In this document: in pieces, positions 33,501 through 43,533 of the stretch
Numbering within the stretch: position 1 is the stretch's first letter
How the letters are laid out: the number at the start of each line of letters is the position of its first letter
From: Bradysia coprophila
Lineage: Eukaryota > Arthropoda > Insecta > Diptera > Sciaridae
Reading direction: 5' to 3'
Assembly (NCBI RefSeq): GCF_014529535.1
Contig: NC_050737.1
Location: 9,530,725 to 9,594,724, forward strand
Length of the DNA: 64,000 nt
Made by a program: the position numbers and the translations under genes
The notes under the pieces: model-generated
What the model saw: only the letters and a program-made list of their open reading frames with translations
What the model was told of the DNA's origin: nothing
Databases searched by the model: none

Positions 33501-36500
33501 CACTTCGGATGGAACGAATCGATCCGGATGGAAATTTTTGTATCCGAACGAGTGATTCTTTACCCAATCGATCTTTTCTCGTTCATTCTTATTCCGAGAA
33601 TTGTTAGATTTTTGGTAGGCGGCAATAAGTTCTGAATATCCATACACACCACCAACATCTGGAAATCGAATTGAAATGAAATGTTAACTGATGAATGGTG
33701 TTGCATATTCTGTCGATGCCGTTACCTTCTGGTGGACATGCCCTTTCTCCACCAACACAAGTCGGATAAACAACTTTATCATCTGCCAGGTGAATACCCT
33801 CCAATAATATTTCGTGAATCCATCCATCACCGAAGTCATACTCGTAAACGCAACTATCTCCGATATTCTTAAAATGAGTGACCAACTTGACTGACCTTTC
33901 CGGAATCGTTTTTTTCACCATCCCGAAATCCTCATCATGTGGCATGCCGATTACGTCTCCAGACGCTGTTCGAAATTCATGTAGATGGCATTCAAACCAT
34001 CCCATTGAGATGGAAATGGCCTTATGAAGATCACGAAAAGTGGAATTCTTATTGATTTGAATACGACGCCAGATCGGAGGTTGAATCATGTCACCAACGA
34101 ATGGCGCTTCAGCACCAACCAAAGTTATTTTGAATTGATAGACATGGAAGCCAATTGATTTTGATTTTGGTTTCGTGCAGCAAATTCTATTATGGCCATT
34201 TTTCCAATCGACCGTTTGATGTCCTTTTCCACAGTAAAATTTTATTTCCACTGAAGACACGCCACGTTCCACGCAGCCTTGACATTTCAATTCCGTTTGA
34301 GCATTGCAAACGACACAGTTTCCTTTCATTTTTTCGCTAAGTTTTGGAATATTTTTGGATTTTTTGGATCAAAAATGAAAAGTTTTCCTTTATTGGCAAA
34401 TGCAAGGACAAGCCAAAATCCTTTCGCTTCTTTGTTGATATCAAAGCTCAAATATAATACCACTCGAGACACGTTTTTTTTGACACTTCAAATAAGACAA
34501 TGGCTAACTCGGCTCACTAAAACATTCGATGTGTTTGATTGTTTGAATAAAAAAGTATGATCCCTTATTGTATGGTCTACTATGACTTGTAAAGCGAAAT
34601 TAACATTTCAAAGGTACGATATCTACTGTGAGTAAAATTCAATGCGTCGATGTTTGCTGACTAGACCGAATGAGACACCGCATGCATTTTCAACGGTACA
34701 TCGACCGACGACGGTGTTGCAGTTACACAGCAATTTTGCGTCCGGATTATTGTTGTTAAAAGTGTTCATGTTTATGCTTTCATATGACTGAGAAAATAAT
34801 TTGCGTTGACGTTTTGAATGTTTATGCAATAGTTATTTACGTGCTACATGCGTCGAAAGCCGTACTTTGCATGTTTCAAGCACTACTTTCGACGCCCTCA
34901 GCATGTAAAATCCATTAAGGCCAACACACACTAGCATCTAGTGTCAGTTGGAAATATGATATTTCTATTATTAAAACCAGTTTTAACCGATTTTAGGTGA
35001 TTTAAACAATAGAAATATCGTATTACCGATGACACTAGATGCTAATGTGTGTTGGCCTTTAACACGTTGCCTGCGACTCGTCAACTTAAGCACACCGGAA
35101 AGTGTTAAGGGAGTCGTGGAATACCTCCAAAAAAATTTCTAAAAATCAAAAGTTTGACTTTTGATTTTTAGAAATTTATTCAGACTCCATTAGCACTTTC
35201 CGGCTGGAGCATTATCCGCTACGTGTTAAGACGGATACATAAGGTTTTACTTTCGTCGTATTCCTAACAGTTTTGCACAAAAAAATACGACGATATTGAA
35301 CGATACGATAGTTAGATGTGTATAACACATGACGCACAAGATACCGAAGCCGAATATATGAAAACAATTGACATAAGAATCGACAAAATACTGAATGTTC
35401 AGAATCCTGCGATTCCGCATATTTCGCATGAAATGAGAATACGATAATCTCTCTTTCGATAAATATTGTGAAATAATTGTCTTCTCAACTGACACTAGAT
35501 GGTAATGTGTATCCGCCTTTACTCGGGACAAAAATGAAAAGTCTCGTTTTCGTGTGGTCAATAAGCCTCGGCTACAACTAGGATCAACAAAATTCACACT
35601 TCATACAATGAAACAAAATTAACTTGAAAATAATAGTATTTTGCATAACAAGGGGCCTGCGGCGCGGGCTGCAAACTTCACACGTTTGAAGCTTTACTTT
35701 CGGTCCTCTTAGCAAGCATACAAATAACTATTACGTCACAAGGACATTTCATTTTCGCGTGACGTATTAAGTTTTTCATGCTCCATACGAGAGCCGACAT
35801 TTCTACTCTCTACTCTATGAAGCATGCAATTTCGTAGTTGGTGTAATGAAATAGTTATTTGTGTATATGTTTTGGACGATTGTTGTTTCGGACGATTGTT
35901 TTCAGGCAATTCAATCGTCCAAAATAGGGAAATTTTTGATTTTTTCTCGAGTTTTCGGCCCTTTGCATGAAAACTCACATGTGTACCTGATTTGCACGAC
36001 TGATTTTAGGCACTTTCGCTTGAAAGCCTCATTCCGTTCGGACTACAACTCGCGAAATTGCCTAAAATGAATCAGGTACACAAATGACTATTTCATTCTT
36101 TTTTCTTTAAAAAAAGGCACGTCAACGAGACTGAGAACCAAACTCGGCTATTTCGTGAATAAACCAAAGGTAGAAGTTTTTAAAAATTCTATTGCAATGC
36201 AAAGTTGTGTTGGAGTTCCAGCACAGTACAGCTAAAAGCTCTTAGCATCGAAATCGAAAATGAAAATTTCGATAATTTTCGGGAGTACATTTTCGGAAAG
36301 CAAATTAATTCTAAACGTGCATTGCATTTGGCACATTTTATGCGTACACGTTTATATCGCAAGAAGGAATTATATCGCAACAATCGCAATACTGTATTTT
36401 TATGTTGTATACATTTGTCGAAAATTGATATTTTCCAATAACCAATCTCCGAATATGAAACTTGTTCCTCATGAAATATTTAATCTATTGCTGGTAGAGT

Positions 36501-39500
36501 TACCTCATATGTATTTGTGACAATGTGATCAATCGATTCCACATAAAAATAATCGCTTATCATCTGTAGTGCATCTGGCACTCCGTCGACGACGACTATT
36601 ATATTCTTTTGTTTCTTATATACTCAAAAGAAAATCTACTTCTCGTTGACTAGGTACAAAATTGACAAACTTTAGTACAAACACTCTGATCCTCTAAAAC
36701 ACTTGTGTTAGCACAAACTAGTTTCAACCGAACATTCTGCAGATATGTTTCGTACAAATCAATAGTTTTAGAAATAAAAAATGTTTTAGTTGCTCTTCTG
36801 GTTCGATTGTAGTAATATAGATGTTACGAGTAAGTTCCTGATAAATTGGAAAATGCGGAAAAAGTCCACACATAAATTTATTGCATTTATCGTGTTAATG
36901 GGCTTTGTTGTGATCACTTATATTTGGCACGTAGACTTAGACGATCTCACTTCGCAAGAGAAGGAAAGTGAGTAATTTATTGTAAAAAAGAACTTTTCCT
37001 TGCAGCACCGTTCATGCTTCGTTTACAGGTATAATAAAATCAGCAATTTGTTATGTGTGCGTGACACGTTTTTGATTTGCAGTTACCGAACATGACCGAA
37101 ATTTTATTCCTTTTTGTGACCGAAATTTTATTCCTTTTTGTGACCGAAATAAACCGGATTGGATAAGGATGATCAGTAGCTCGTTAAAAACACTCGAATA
37201 TTTCGAAAGTCATTCGGATGATATGGTGACGGATGTAGGCGTAGGGACCCGGATTATGGAAGGTACATGTTCTTTGGGCTGAACAGAATTTCTAATGTAA
37301 TTTCAATAAACGATTTTTAGCTCAAATAAATATCCTGCTGAAGGGAAGGCCCGATTTAAGTCCAGAAATTTTTGGAGTAGTTGATGGAATTACAGCAAAA
37401 AACCAATTTGGTTGGAGATAGCATTGTTCAGCGGTACAAGGGCTACATTGAAGAGATTGGACCACAAGATGCAAAAGTGGCTAGTGAGTAAAAAATAAAC
37501 CTTTTCTAGTCAAATCGTTCCTACATGTGCCGAATGGCAAGAGTATGAAAATGTTGTGGAAGCCACATGAGGCTCTAGTGTACGCTTCAGTACTGTCGTC
37601 ACAATATATCTGTGAAGTTAGATCTCAACTTTAACCGTTAACATTTCTTGGTGATTTTTGATTGGCGTCCAACGTCGTCCACATTTCCATTTTTGGAAGC
37701 CGTCGGATGTACTGAAGGTTTAATCAAATGAACAATGGATTTTCTCCGACTATTCCAGTAATTCTTCTTTTAAGACTGTGACACAACGAATTAATTGAAT
37801 TCATAAGGCAAAAAATACTAGAAAAATGTCTAGACTTTGCACTGGAGCTCAGAGTGAAACGACGTTCCATTTTGGATGCTATATCCGACAATCACGTACT
37901 CTAATTCTCTAGGAATGAAGAAAAACCTCCAATGGATCATCAGTGCATCGACTTGGGAAACACCAGCCACTGAACAGTGGAAAACATTGATGAAAAGCAA
38001 TGACCAAATTGAAACAGCAGACAGCATTAACATGGCTGTCGATTTCGGATCATCTACTGATGGTTGCATTTTTGGTACATTCGAAAATTGCGAGATACCG
38101 GACTATTGCATCGATCTTCTGTGGAAGGAGCCGCATTCGGGCTATTTATTAACCCATCAGATATTATTCCATTACATGATGGGTCGGGTAAAAAATTTGA
38201 AGATTGAGTTGATGAAACCGTCGCTGAGTGCGTGTCAAAATTGTGTGACTGTTTTTCCGGCGAAAAGAGAACTGTGTACGAGTCACAGAATTTGGTCGAT
38301 CCAACCAAATTTCTCGAAACAATGTGCAGGCGTGTCATAACTGAAACGAAGTTCATTGAAACCTTGAATTATCCAATAACTCAACAGGACCTGTTCGTCG
38401 AACAAAGTGAGTGTAACAGAGCTAATGACCTGAAGCACTTCAATGTCACAAATTATTTTCAGTTTTGGTGTGCTTCCTGGCGGGATACAACGACTTTCTG
38501 ACCAACAAATGGACGAATGTGGTTCTAGACTGGTCGGGTGAGAATGGACTATTGGGCTGTTATTCGCTCGAATCGATAAATGCACAGAAACAAAGTTTGA
38601 GCAGACGTGTGAAACGATGGGACAAATTGTACGAAGATGGAAATACATGTGCTCCGTTCATATGGGAGCATTGATGCTTGGAGTGATCGGTCAGCAATTG
38701 CGGTATTTTCTGGAAATGTGTTACGATTTGTAAATAAATGGAAAAGTTTGTGAAATCCGATTAAAGTTTTAGCAGCTTTAATCGAGGTCATGAAAACTGA
38801 GGACGCATGAGCTCAGTCGACATGGGGTACGCTTTTCCTGAGCGACACAAATTCGAAACGAATATTTTGTTGCTTAAAATAACAAACAATCCCAACACCC
38901 ATGTTCGACCAACGAATCTGTATGTGTGTCGCACTAGAAATCGAAAGACCGTTTTTTTTCCGCGGCAAATTGCCAACTTTTCAATTATAATGTCCAAATA
39001 AAAATTAATTTACGCAGCAGATGAGAGTAACGCCACATGTATGCAATTGTAAACGCTAAAAACACATTTGTTTATCCAATTCTATTTACCTTGTTGCTAA
39101 TCCTAGTTGTGCCGGTTGTTGTGCCTTCGCCGACGACATAGTTATTCCATAATCTTGCAGTTGTTTGTCGTCAAGCATTAAAACATTTTCCTTGTTATAA
39201 ACTTGTTGATCTCTTGGTCTAACTTTCAAAATACCTAAAAACGAGACAAGTTTTTGTTTAAATGCAGAGCGCGCAGGTAAAACGGTGGATGTTCAGGTGG
39301 GCAATGTCCTGACGGAATTGTATGATAACGGTTCGTATTTAAGAAGAAATAAACAAAGCTGAAGCAGAACCATGCAAACAAAATTTAAAAAAAACATTTT
39401 GGAGGTTCAATGGGTAAGCTGATTTCCCTGTCATCAACTTATTTTGTCCAATTGATTCTGACGATGCTGGGTAATATTATCATTTCTGAACAAACACCAT

Positions 39501-40171
39501 AAGTAAAATAAAAATAAAATGGAAATGAAAATTGTGTACACACCTTCGATCATTTGTTTCAGTTCTTTTACGGTCGTATTGTCTTTAGCATCTGTAAAGA
39601 TTGTGGTCTTTTTCCTTCTAATCATTAAAAATACGTCCTGAAAAACAAAACACAGAAACATTAAACATCAACAATTTTTCACATTAACCATAAGATGTTG
39701 GTCCGGCATTATTCCGGATGGATTACTGTACATTTGTTCAATTTACATGGTGTACGTTTCAACATCTATATAGTTCTACTTAATTAGAGTGACATTTAAT
39801 TGAAATGGCCGGAAATAATTATCACACGGCTAAAATGACGAAATCAGTAGTGACTTTCGTTTTTTTCCCTTTATATCTGGCTACTTACAACAACAAAGAA
39901 AGTGCATCGGAAAACACTTGATGCATTTCAGATGCAAGTCAAATAATTCACTTTCCGTCTGAACAAAATATTACAAACAATAATCTCGATTAATTGCAAA
40001 CAGATCAGCGTAGAAAGTTGAAATGCTTTAAAACAACCAGCAACAATACCAATCAAAATTACAATGAAATGAAAACAGCAAAATGTTAGGTTAGGGTAGA
40101 GAAGACATAATAGAATTATCTGGTCAAAGTTCAAAAAATTAAAAAAATGTTTTTCATCGCCAACGTACCAT
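30589..40171 (-). CDS. EloB: elongin B (transcription elongation factor B subunit 2), with a one-base frame break
   Basis: Four minus-strand exons: 40171-40169 (only the ATG), 39637-39544, 39235-39090 and 30703-30589. The product is about 118 residues, the family length. It has the ubiquitin-like start [18 protein letters not shown] and the conserved end [15 protein letters not shown]. Elongin B binds elongin C in the Elongin ABC elongation complex and in Cullin-2/5 ubiquitin ligases. Exon 3 has one base too many for the reading frame: a run of five T (39184-39180) where four would keep [15 protein letters not shown] in frame. The splice sites and the rest are intact. It may be an assembly error, a decayed copy or a real allele. 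Intron 3 is 8.4 kb and holds other genes. AATAAA at 30589-30584 overlaps the stop codon. Confidence 0.88.
30822..30952. repeat. extra unit of the GGTAGTTG repeat
   Basis: This block matches 29268-29392 closely, including CTAACTACCAATATTATAAT and the ending GATGTTTACTATTCGAGAA. It lies inside intron 3 of elongin B, 120 bases from exon 4. Confidence 0.75.
32231..32458. mobile_element. MITE with TGCAGAATGAGC ends and TATG target duplication
   Basis: The terminal inverted repeats are about 35 bases: TGCAGAATGAGCACCAGCTG, then one mismatch, then TATCACCAGCTGG. The element is 228 bases and is flanked on both sides by TATG. It has no coding capacity. The superfamily is not clear from these ends. 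Confidence 0.75.
32625..32747. repeat. near-perfect hairpin, 123 bases
   Basis: Arms from TGTGTTACAAGTATTGTAAT inward through TTTTTTCAGCAC and AGTTTTCCTTAC close on the small GC-rich centre GAGCGGAGCGAG. The right arm is its reverse complement with few mismatches. Confidence 0.75.
33012..33095. repeat. hairpin with TACTTTATTAGGCTC arms
   Basis: The 15-base outer arms are perfect inverted repeats, and inner arms TATTATGACACACG and CGTGTCATAATTA pair around GGGCCGCGGTCT. Confidence 0.7.
33104..33170. repeat. hairpin with perfect 26-base palindromic centre
   Basis: The outer arms CTCGGTTGTATA and TATACAACCGAG pair. The centre at 33119-33144 is a perfect 26-base palindrome whose half is CTTAGAGTAATTA. 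It directly follows the hairpin at 33012-33095. Confidence 0.8.
33462..34329 (-). CDS. MYND-type zinc finger plus pRiA4-ORF3-like domain protein
   Basis: Two minus-strand exons, 34329-33726 and 33658-33462, join in frame (GAAG|GTAAC donor, CAG acceptor), giving 266 residues. Residues 5-50 form a MYND-like finger: CVVC, CQGC, YCGKGH, then [10 protein letters not shown]; a histidine stands where the usual second cysteine of YC...C is. Residues about 60-265 match the plasmid pRiA4b ORF-3-like family: [58 protein letters not shown] and YGYSELI. The role of that domain is unknown; MYND fingers bind proline-rich partners. The gene lies wholly inside intron 3 of elongin B on the same strand. It looks intact. 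Confidence 0.88.
34838..34912. repeat. CTACATGCGTCGAAAG..TCAGCATG repeat copy
   Basis: It carries GTGCTACATGCGTCGA, CATGTTTCAAGCAC and GACGCCCTCAGCATGTAAAA, the same repeat found inside the foldback at 7903-8124 and at 40483, 45535 and 63785. The two ends pair (ACATGC and GCATGT). Confidence 0.6.
34918..35058. mobile_element. MITE with AGGCCAACACACA ends and TTA target duplication
   Basis: The ends AGGCCAACACACACTAGCAT and its near-perfect reverse complement bound 141 bases; TTA stands on both sides. A 3-base TTA/TAA duplication fits PIF/Harbinger-type elements, which is inference. It sits directly beside the repeat at 34838-34912. Confidence 0.7.
35059..36091. repeat. cluster of adjoining foldback elements
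   Basis: At least three units follow each other: 35059-35229 (ends TTAACACGT and ACGTGTTAA, inner arms CCGGAAAGTG and CACTTTCCGG, central hairpin TCAAAAGTTTGACTTTTGA), 35231-35516 (ends with GACGGATACATA and TGTGTATCCGCC) and 35846-36091 (arms of the TTTTGGACGAT family plus TGATTTTAGGCA..TGCCTAAAAT). A piece of the CTCGGCTACGCC family lies at about 35520-35600. No gene is apparent. Confidence 0.6.
36853..38733 (+). pseudogene. C16orf89-like (UPF0764) gene, decayed
   Basis: Exon pieces on the plus strand resemble the C16orf89 family: a type-II-like start [20 protein letters not shown] at 36853, a 23-base exon at 37006-37028, [22 protein letters not shown] (about 37150-37261), [18 protein letters not shown] (from 37322), [11 protein letters not shown] (about 38140), [44 protein letters not shown] and [15 protein letters not shown]. 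The frame changes at least four times: before EYFESH, in the A run near 37400, near 38215 and near 38655, the last cutting off [19 protein letters not shown] 24-base direct duplication lies near 37100. The vertebrate protein is secreted and its function is unknown. I read this as a pseudogene inside an elongin B intron; residual assembly errors are the alternative. Confidence 0.7.
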
Positions 40172-41842
40172 GTTTGAGTCCTTTGAACGAAAAAGAAGAG
40201 CAACACTTTTTGTAAATCAACTAGGAATTACAAAAGTTATCCAAAAAAAATTTTTAGTAAATGAAAAGATGATCTTGTTTGAAGTTTCTTCTTCTTTTTT
40301 TTTGTTATGTGTTTCGTTAAGTCTACAAAAATGAAAAGATAAAAAAATCAGAGATGAGTTGAAACACAGCCGTCGTTTAATAGCAGCCAATATGGTGCAA
40401 TGCGGAACAAAGTGAACGAAGTATGAAATAAAAACGGTTTTAATGGGACAAATTTTTTCACCCGTTTCAATGATTTTTACATGCTACATGCGTCGAAAAC
40501 TGTACTTTTCATGTTTTAAGCACTTCTTTCGACGCCCTCAGCATGTAAAATCCATTAACTAACTCAGGATAAAAATGAAAAGTCTCGTTTTCGTGTGTTT
40601 ATTGACCTCGGCTACGCCTCGGATCAACAAAATTCACACGAAAACTCAACTTTTCATCTTTTTATCCCTAGTCATGTAAAATACTATGAATTCAGGGATT
40701 ACAAAGGCGGTGTAATTAAATTGCAATTGTCAAAATTCATAACATTACTGAACGTTTTGAAACGAAAACACACCAGCAACATTACGACGGTATTGATTGT
40801 GAACCGCCTTCTTTTATTATTGTTCTATTAAATAAATGTTTTCTTTTCATTAAAAATAGAACCAATTCAATCATAGTAACTACATTTCTAAAATAACTAA
40901 AGTCGGTTCCTTAAAAGTATTTCTACAATGCATCACTTCGTAGTAAACAAAAACACACAACCAACTTCACGATCTCCAGCCATTTTTACTGTGTAAAGCC
41001 GTTCGCAGCTGTGTTACCTCCGTTTTCCAGTCTACCTCCTCTTACTTGACAGATCTGTTTAAACAAAAGATCACATGATATCTGCAAAGGAAACTGAGAC
41101 AAAACAGAGACACTCTGAGACCACCTTAGTTGAAGTTGTTTATTTATAGCTTGTACGGTACAAGCCTTGTATGCCTTGTATCACAAGAGTTAGTGTTGGT
41201 CGACTGTGTGTGTTAATAACTGACGGGTGATCCACGCCTAAAACTAGTAGTTGTTAACATTATGACTGAAGGTGAGATTGGGCTAGGTATGGGGAAGCAC
41301 ATAAAAAACGTTTTCATTTAACGTGACATGAAGGCTAGAACGCAGTTCGTGAGACCATGCAAAATACCTGATTAATAAGTGTATATACCAAAAAATTTGA
41401 CATTTTCTGACAAAATTTTTCAATAATTCACGACGTGTGAATTGACAGAATTCTTTTGTTCTAATGTCAATTTTGACACTATCCGTCGTTCTTTAAATGG
41501 CAATAAAGCGAGCTGCATGGGTCTATTTTTCAAGCATTTTTCACGAACTGAGTATTCGTCTTCAGTAAATTCGGCTTCAGTTAATAATTACTTAATCGAG
41601 CAATAAAAACCTTCGAATGCAAAAACCATTAAAAAGGCGTGATGAAATCATCATCACTGTCTGTTTCGACGTTTTTGACATATACACGGCTTTGCGATTT
41701 CGTTGGCTCAACTTTATTTATTGTTAACCCTTTTAACCTCAACGTTGTTGTTGAGCGGCTGATTGGACAATTTAATTATGTTTTCTAAGTTTTCACTACA
41801 CCGATGATAACCAGTTCTTAAATAGTTATATTATCAGTGAAA
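40172..41842. other. divergent intergenic region, elongin B to OVCA2
   Basis: It separates the minus-strand elongin B start from the plus-strand hydrolase start and must hold both promoters. I see no clear core promoter motif. The repeat at 40483-40687 lies within. A near palindrome GTACGGTACAAGCCTTGTATGCC occurs at about 41155. Confidence 0.5.
40483..40687. repeat. CTCGGCTACGCCTCGG family foldback pair
   Basis: Two repeat modules lie side by side: CTACATGCGTCGAAAAC..CTCAGCATGTAAAA (40487-40553) and the foldback GGATAAAAATGAAAAG..CTCGGCTACGCCTCGG..TTTATCCCTAG (40566-40673). In the 7903 copy the first module sits inside the second, so the modules are rearranged between loci. Confidence 0.7.
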
Positions 41843-42715
41843 ATGTCAGAATCCGCCGGTGGAAGTTCATCAACGGCTAACATAATTTTGGAGAAAGATA
41901 AACTGAAAATTCTATGCCTACACGGATATCGTCAGAATGGAGACACATTCAAATCAAAGTTGTGCAGTTTCCGTAAAGTTGTTAGCAAATTTGCCGATTT
42001 GACATTTTTAAGTGCAACTCACACTGCTCCACCGATTGACGAAAATCACACCGACTATGATCCACTGACGCAGAAAAGCTGGTGGTTCAACAAAGACGAA
42101 TTGGATGCACAGAACCGGTCGTTTAAGGGAACAAACAAAAATGGGCCAGCCTTTGGTTTCGAGGAAAGTCTACGGTTGGTGGAAAAGACCTGGAAAGAGG
42201 GTGAATTTCACGGGCTATTGGGTTTTAGTCAGGGTGCTTGTTTTGTCGGACTGCTGGCCAGTTTGAGCGAACGAGGAAGTAAGAAAAACGAAATCGTTGG
42301 ATGTAATATCAACGGTTAAAAATTGAACTTTTCCTTTGCAGTGACAAATATAAAGCCTCGGTTTTGCATAATGGCATCAGGATTCAAATCGGGAAGTCTG
42401 GTGCATTTGAACTATTACGACGATACGATAACAATACCAAGTTTACACATTTTCGGTGAAACGGACAATGTGATTCCGAACGAAATGAGCGAAGAACTGG
42501 CTGACATTTTCGATGATCCACAAATTTTACGGCACAGTGGCGGTCACTATTTTCCATCTACTACGCAGCAGAAAGAATTCTATCGAAACTACTTCCAAGA
42601 CATGCTGCAAGAATATTTGGAAGCGAAGGAAATCGAAAATGCAAACGCTTTGAATTCGGTTACCATTTTGAACGAAGAGGAGAATGGAGGCGACGATCAA
42701 TCAAGTTCGGAATAA
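41843..42715 (+). CDS. OVCA2/FSH1-family serine hydrolase
   Basis: Two exons, 41843-42278 and 42342-42715, join in frame and give 269 residues. I start at the ATG of AAAATGTCAG; the codons before it are not ATG. The alpha/beta-hydrolase begins LKILCLHGYRQNG. The nucleophile serine is in LGFSQGA, the acid is in FGETDNVIP and the histidine is in HSGGHYFP. The family includes human OVCA2, a carboxylesterase for long-chain esters, and yeast FSH1. The tail after residue 240 is acidic and probably disordered. AATAAA at 42711-42716 overlaps the stop codon. Confidence 0.93.
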
Positions 42716-42836
42716 AGTTATCGATTTTTTCGGAGTAATTTGCACGGTATTGTTTTTAATTGAGTGTGTCATAAGCTTCCCAGAGACTTTAAACAATATT
42801 CTATGGTAGAACACAATGGATTTCGTCCACCTTCAT

Positions 42837-43184
42837 CTATGCTACTCTACAAAAAAGTTCAGTCAAACTAACCTTGGCTTGATAAACCTTAATTTTCGAT
42901 TTTTCTTTCTTGCTTTTCTTGCCTTTTTTCCCTTTTCTACCTTTTTTCTGAAATTAACGAAGCACAAAATTTATCGACAAACCATTTTCCGTCATTGCAA
43001 CAGCGAACACAATTACCGATGGTGATTTTCCTTTCGAAGTCTGTTCGTTGGATGCATGTCCGTATGTGATATGTGAACAGAACAGAAAAATTTGAGCTGA
43101 AGATCGTCACCGATCAATCAAACAAGTTACCGATTTCTTATCCGATATAGACGAGGATTTTGATGTTCCCTTCGGCTTGGGCAT
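42837..43184 (-). CDS. possible small lysine-rich protein (54 residues)
   Basis: Two minus-strand exons, 43184-43131 and 42947-42837, join in phase 0 through good splice sites (TCG|GTAACT and TTTCAG|AAA). The product starts MPKPKGTSKSSSISDKKS, continues KKGRKGKKGKKSKKEKSKIK and ends LTELFCRVA. A GTTAGT word after VYQAK could instead be a donor leading to more exons that I cannot find. There is no recognised family. It lies between the hydrolase (opposite strand) and glorund (same strand). The even G/K/S composition could reflect a real basic tail or a low-complexity accident. Confidence 0.4.
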
Positions 43185-43388
43185 TTCGAAAGTTTCTTGT
43201 GGATCGTGAGGTTAATTTTAGTTTGATTGATCGGAGCATGGCTCACTCGACGGTTTTATTTTGTCGGTGACTCCTGTCGTTAATTTGAGTCCATTGTCGA
43301 AAAAAAAGCAAATCTGTTGAAGCCATTCAAGCACTTGTGCACGTCATAATAAAAGAGTTTTTTTTTTTGTGTCAAATTAAATCGGAGA

Positions 43389-43394
43389 TTTATT
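43389..43394 (-). terminator. polyadenylation signal, glorund
   Basis: AATAAA on the minus strand, about 140 bases past the glorund stop codon. Confidence 0.5.
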
Positions 43395-43533
43395 TTGATT
43401 CCAATGCGTTACATTTAAGTGATGAGTTCAAGAGTCCATAAAAAAAGTTCTGAAAACTTTGACCCATTTGAATGAAATTGTTTTTGTTTCTTTTGAGATG
43501 CAGCAGATTCAAAAAAGGGAATTCCTTAAATTA

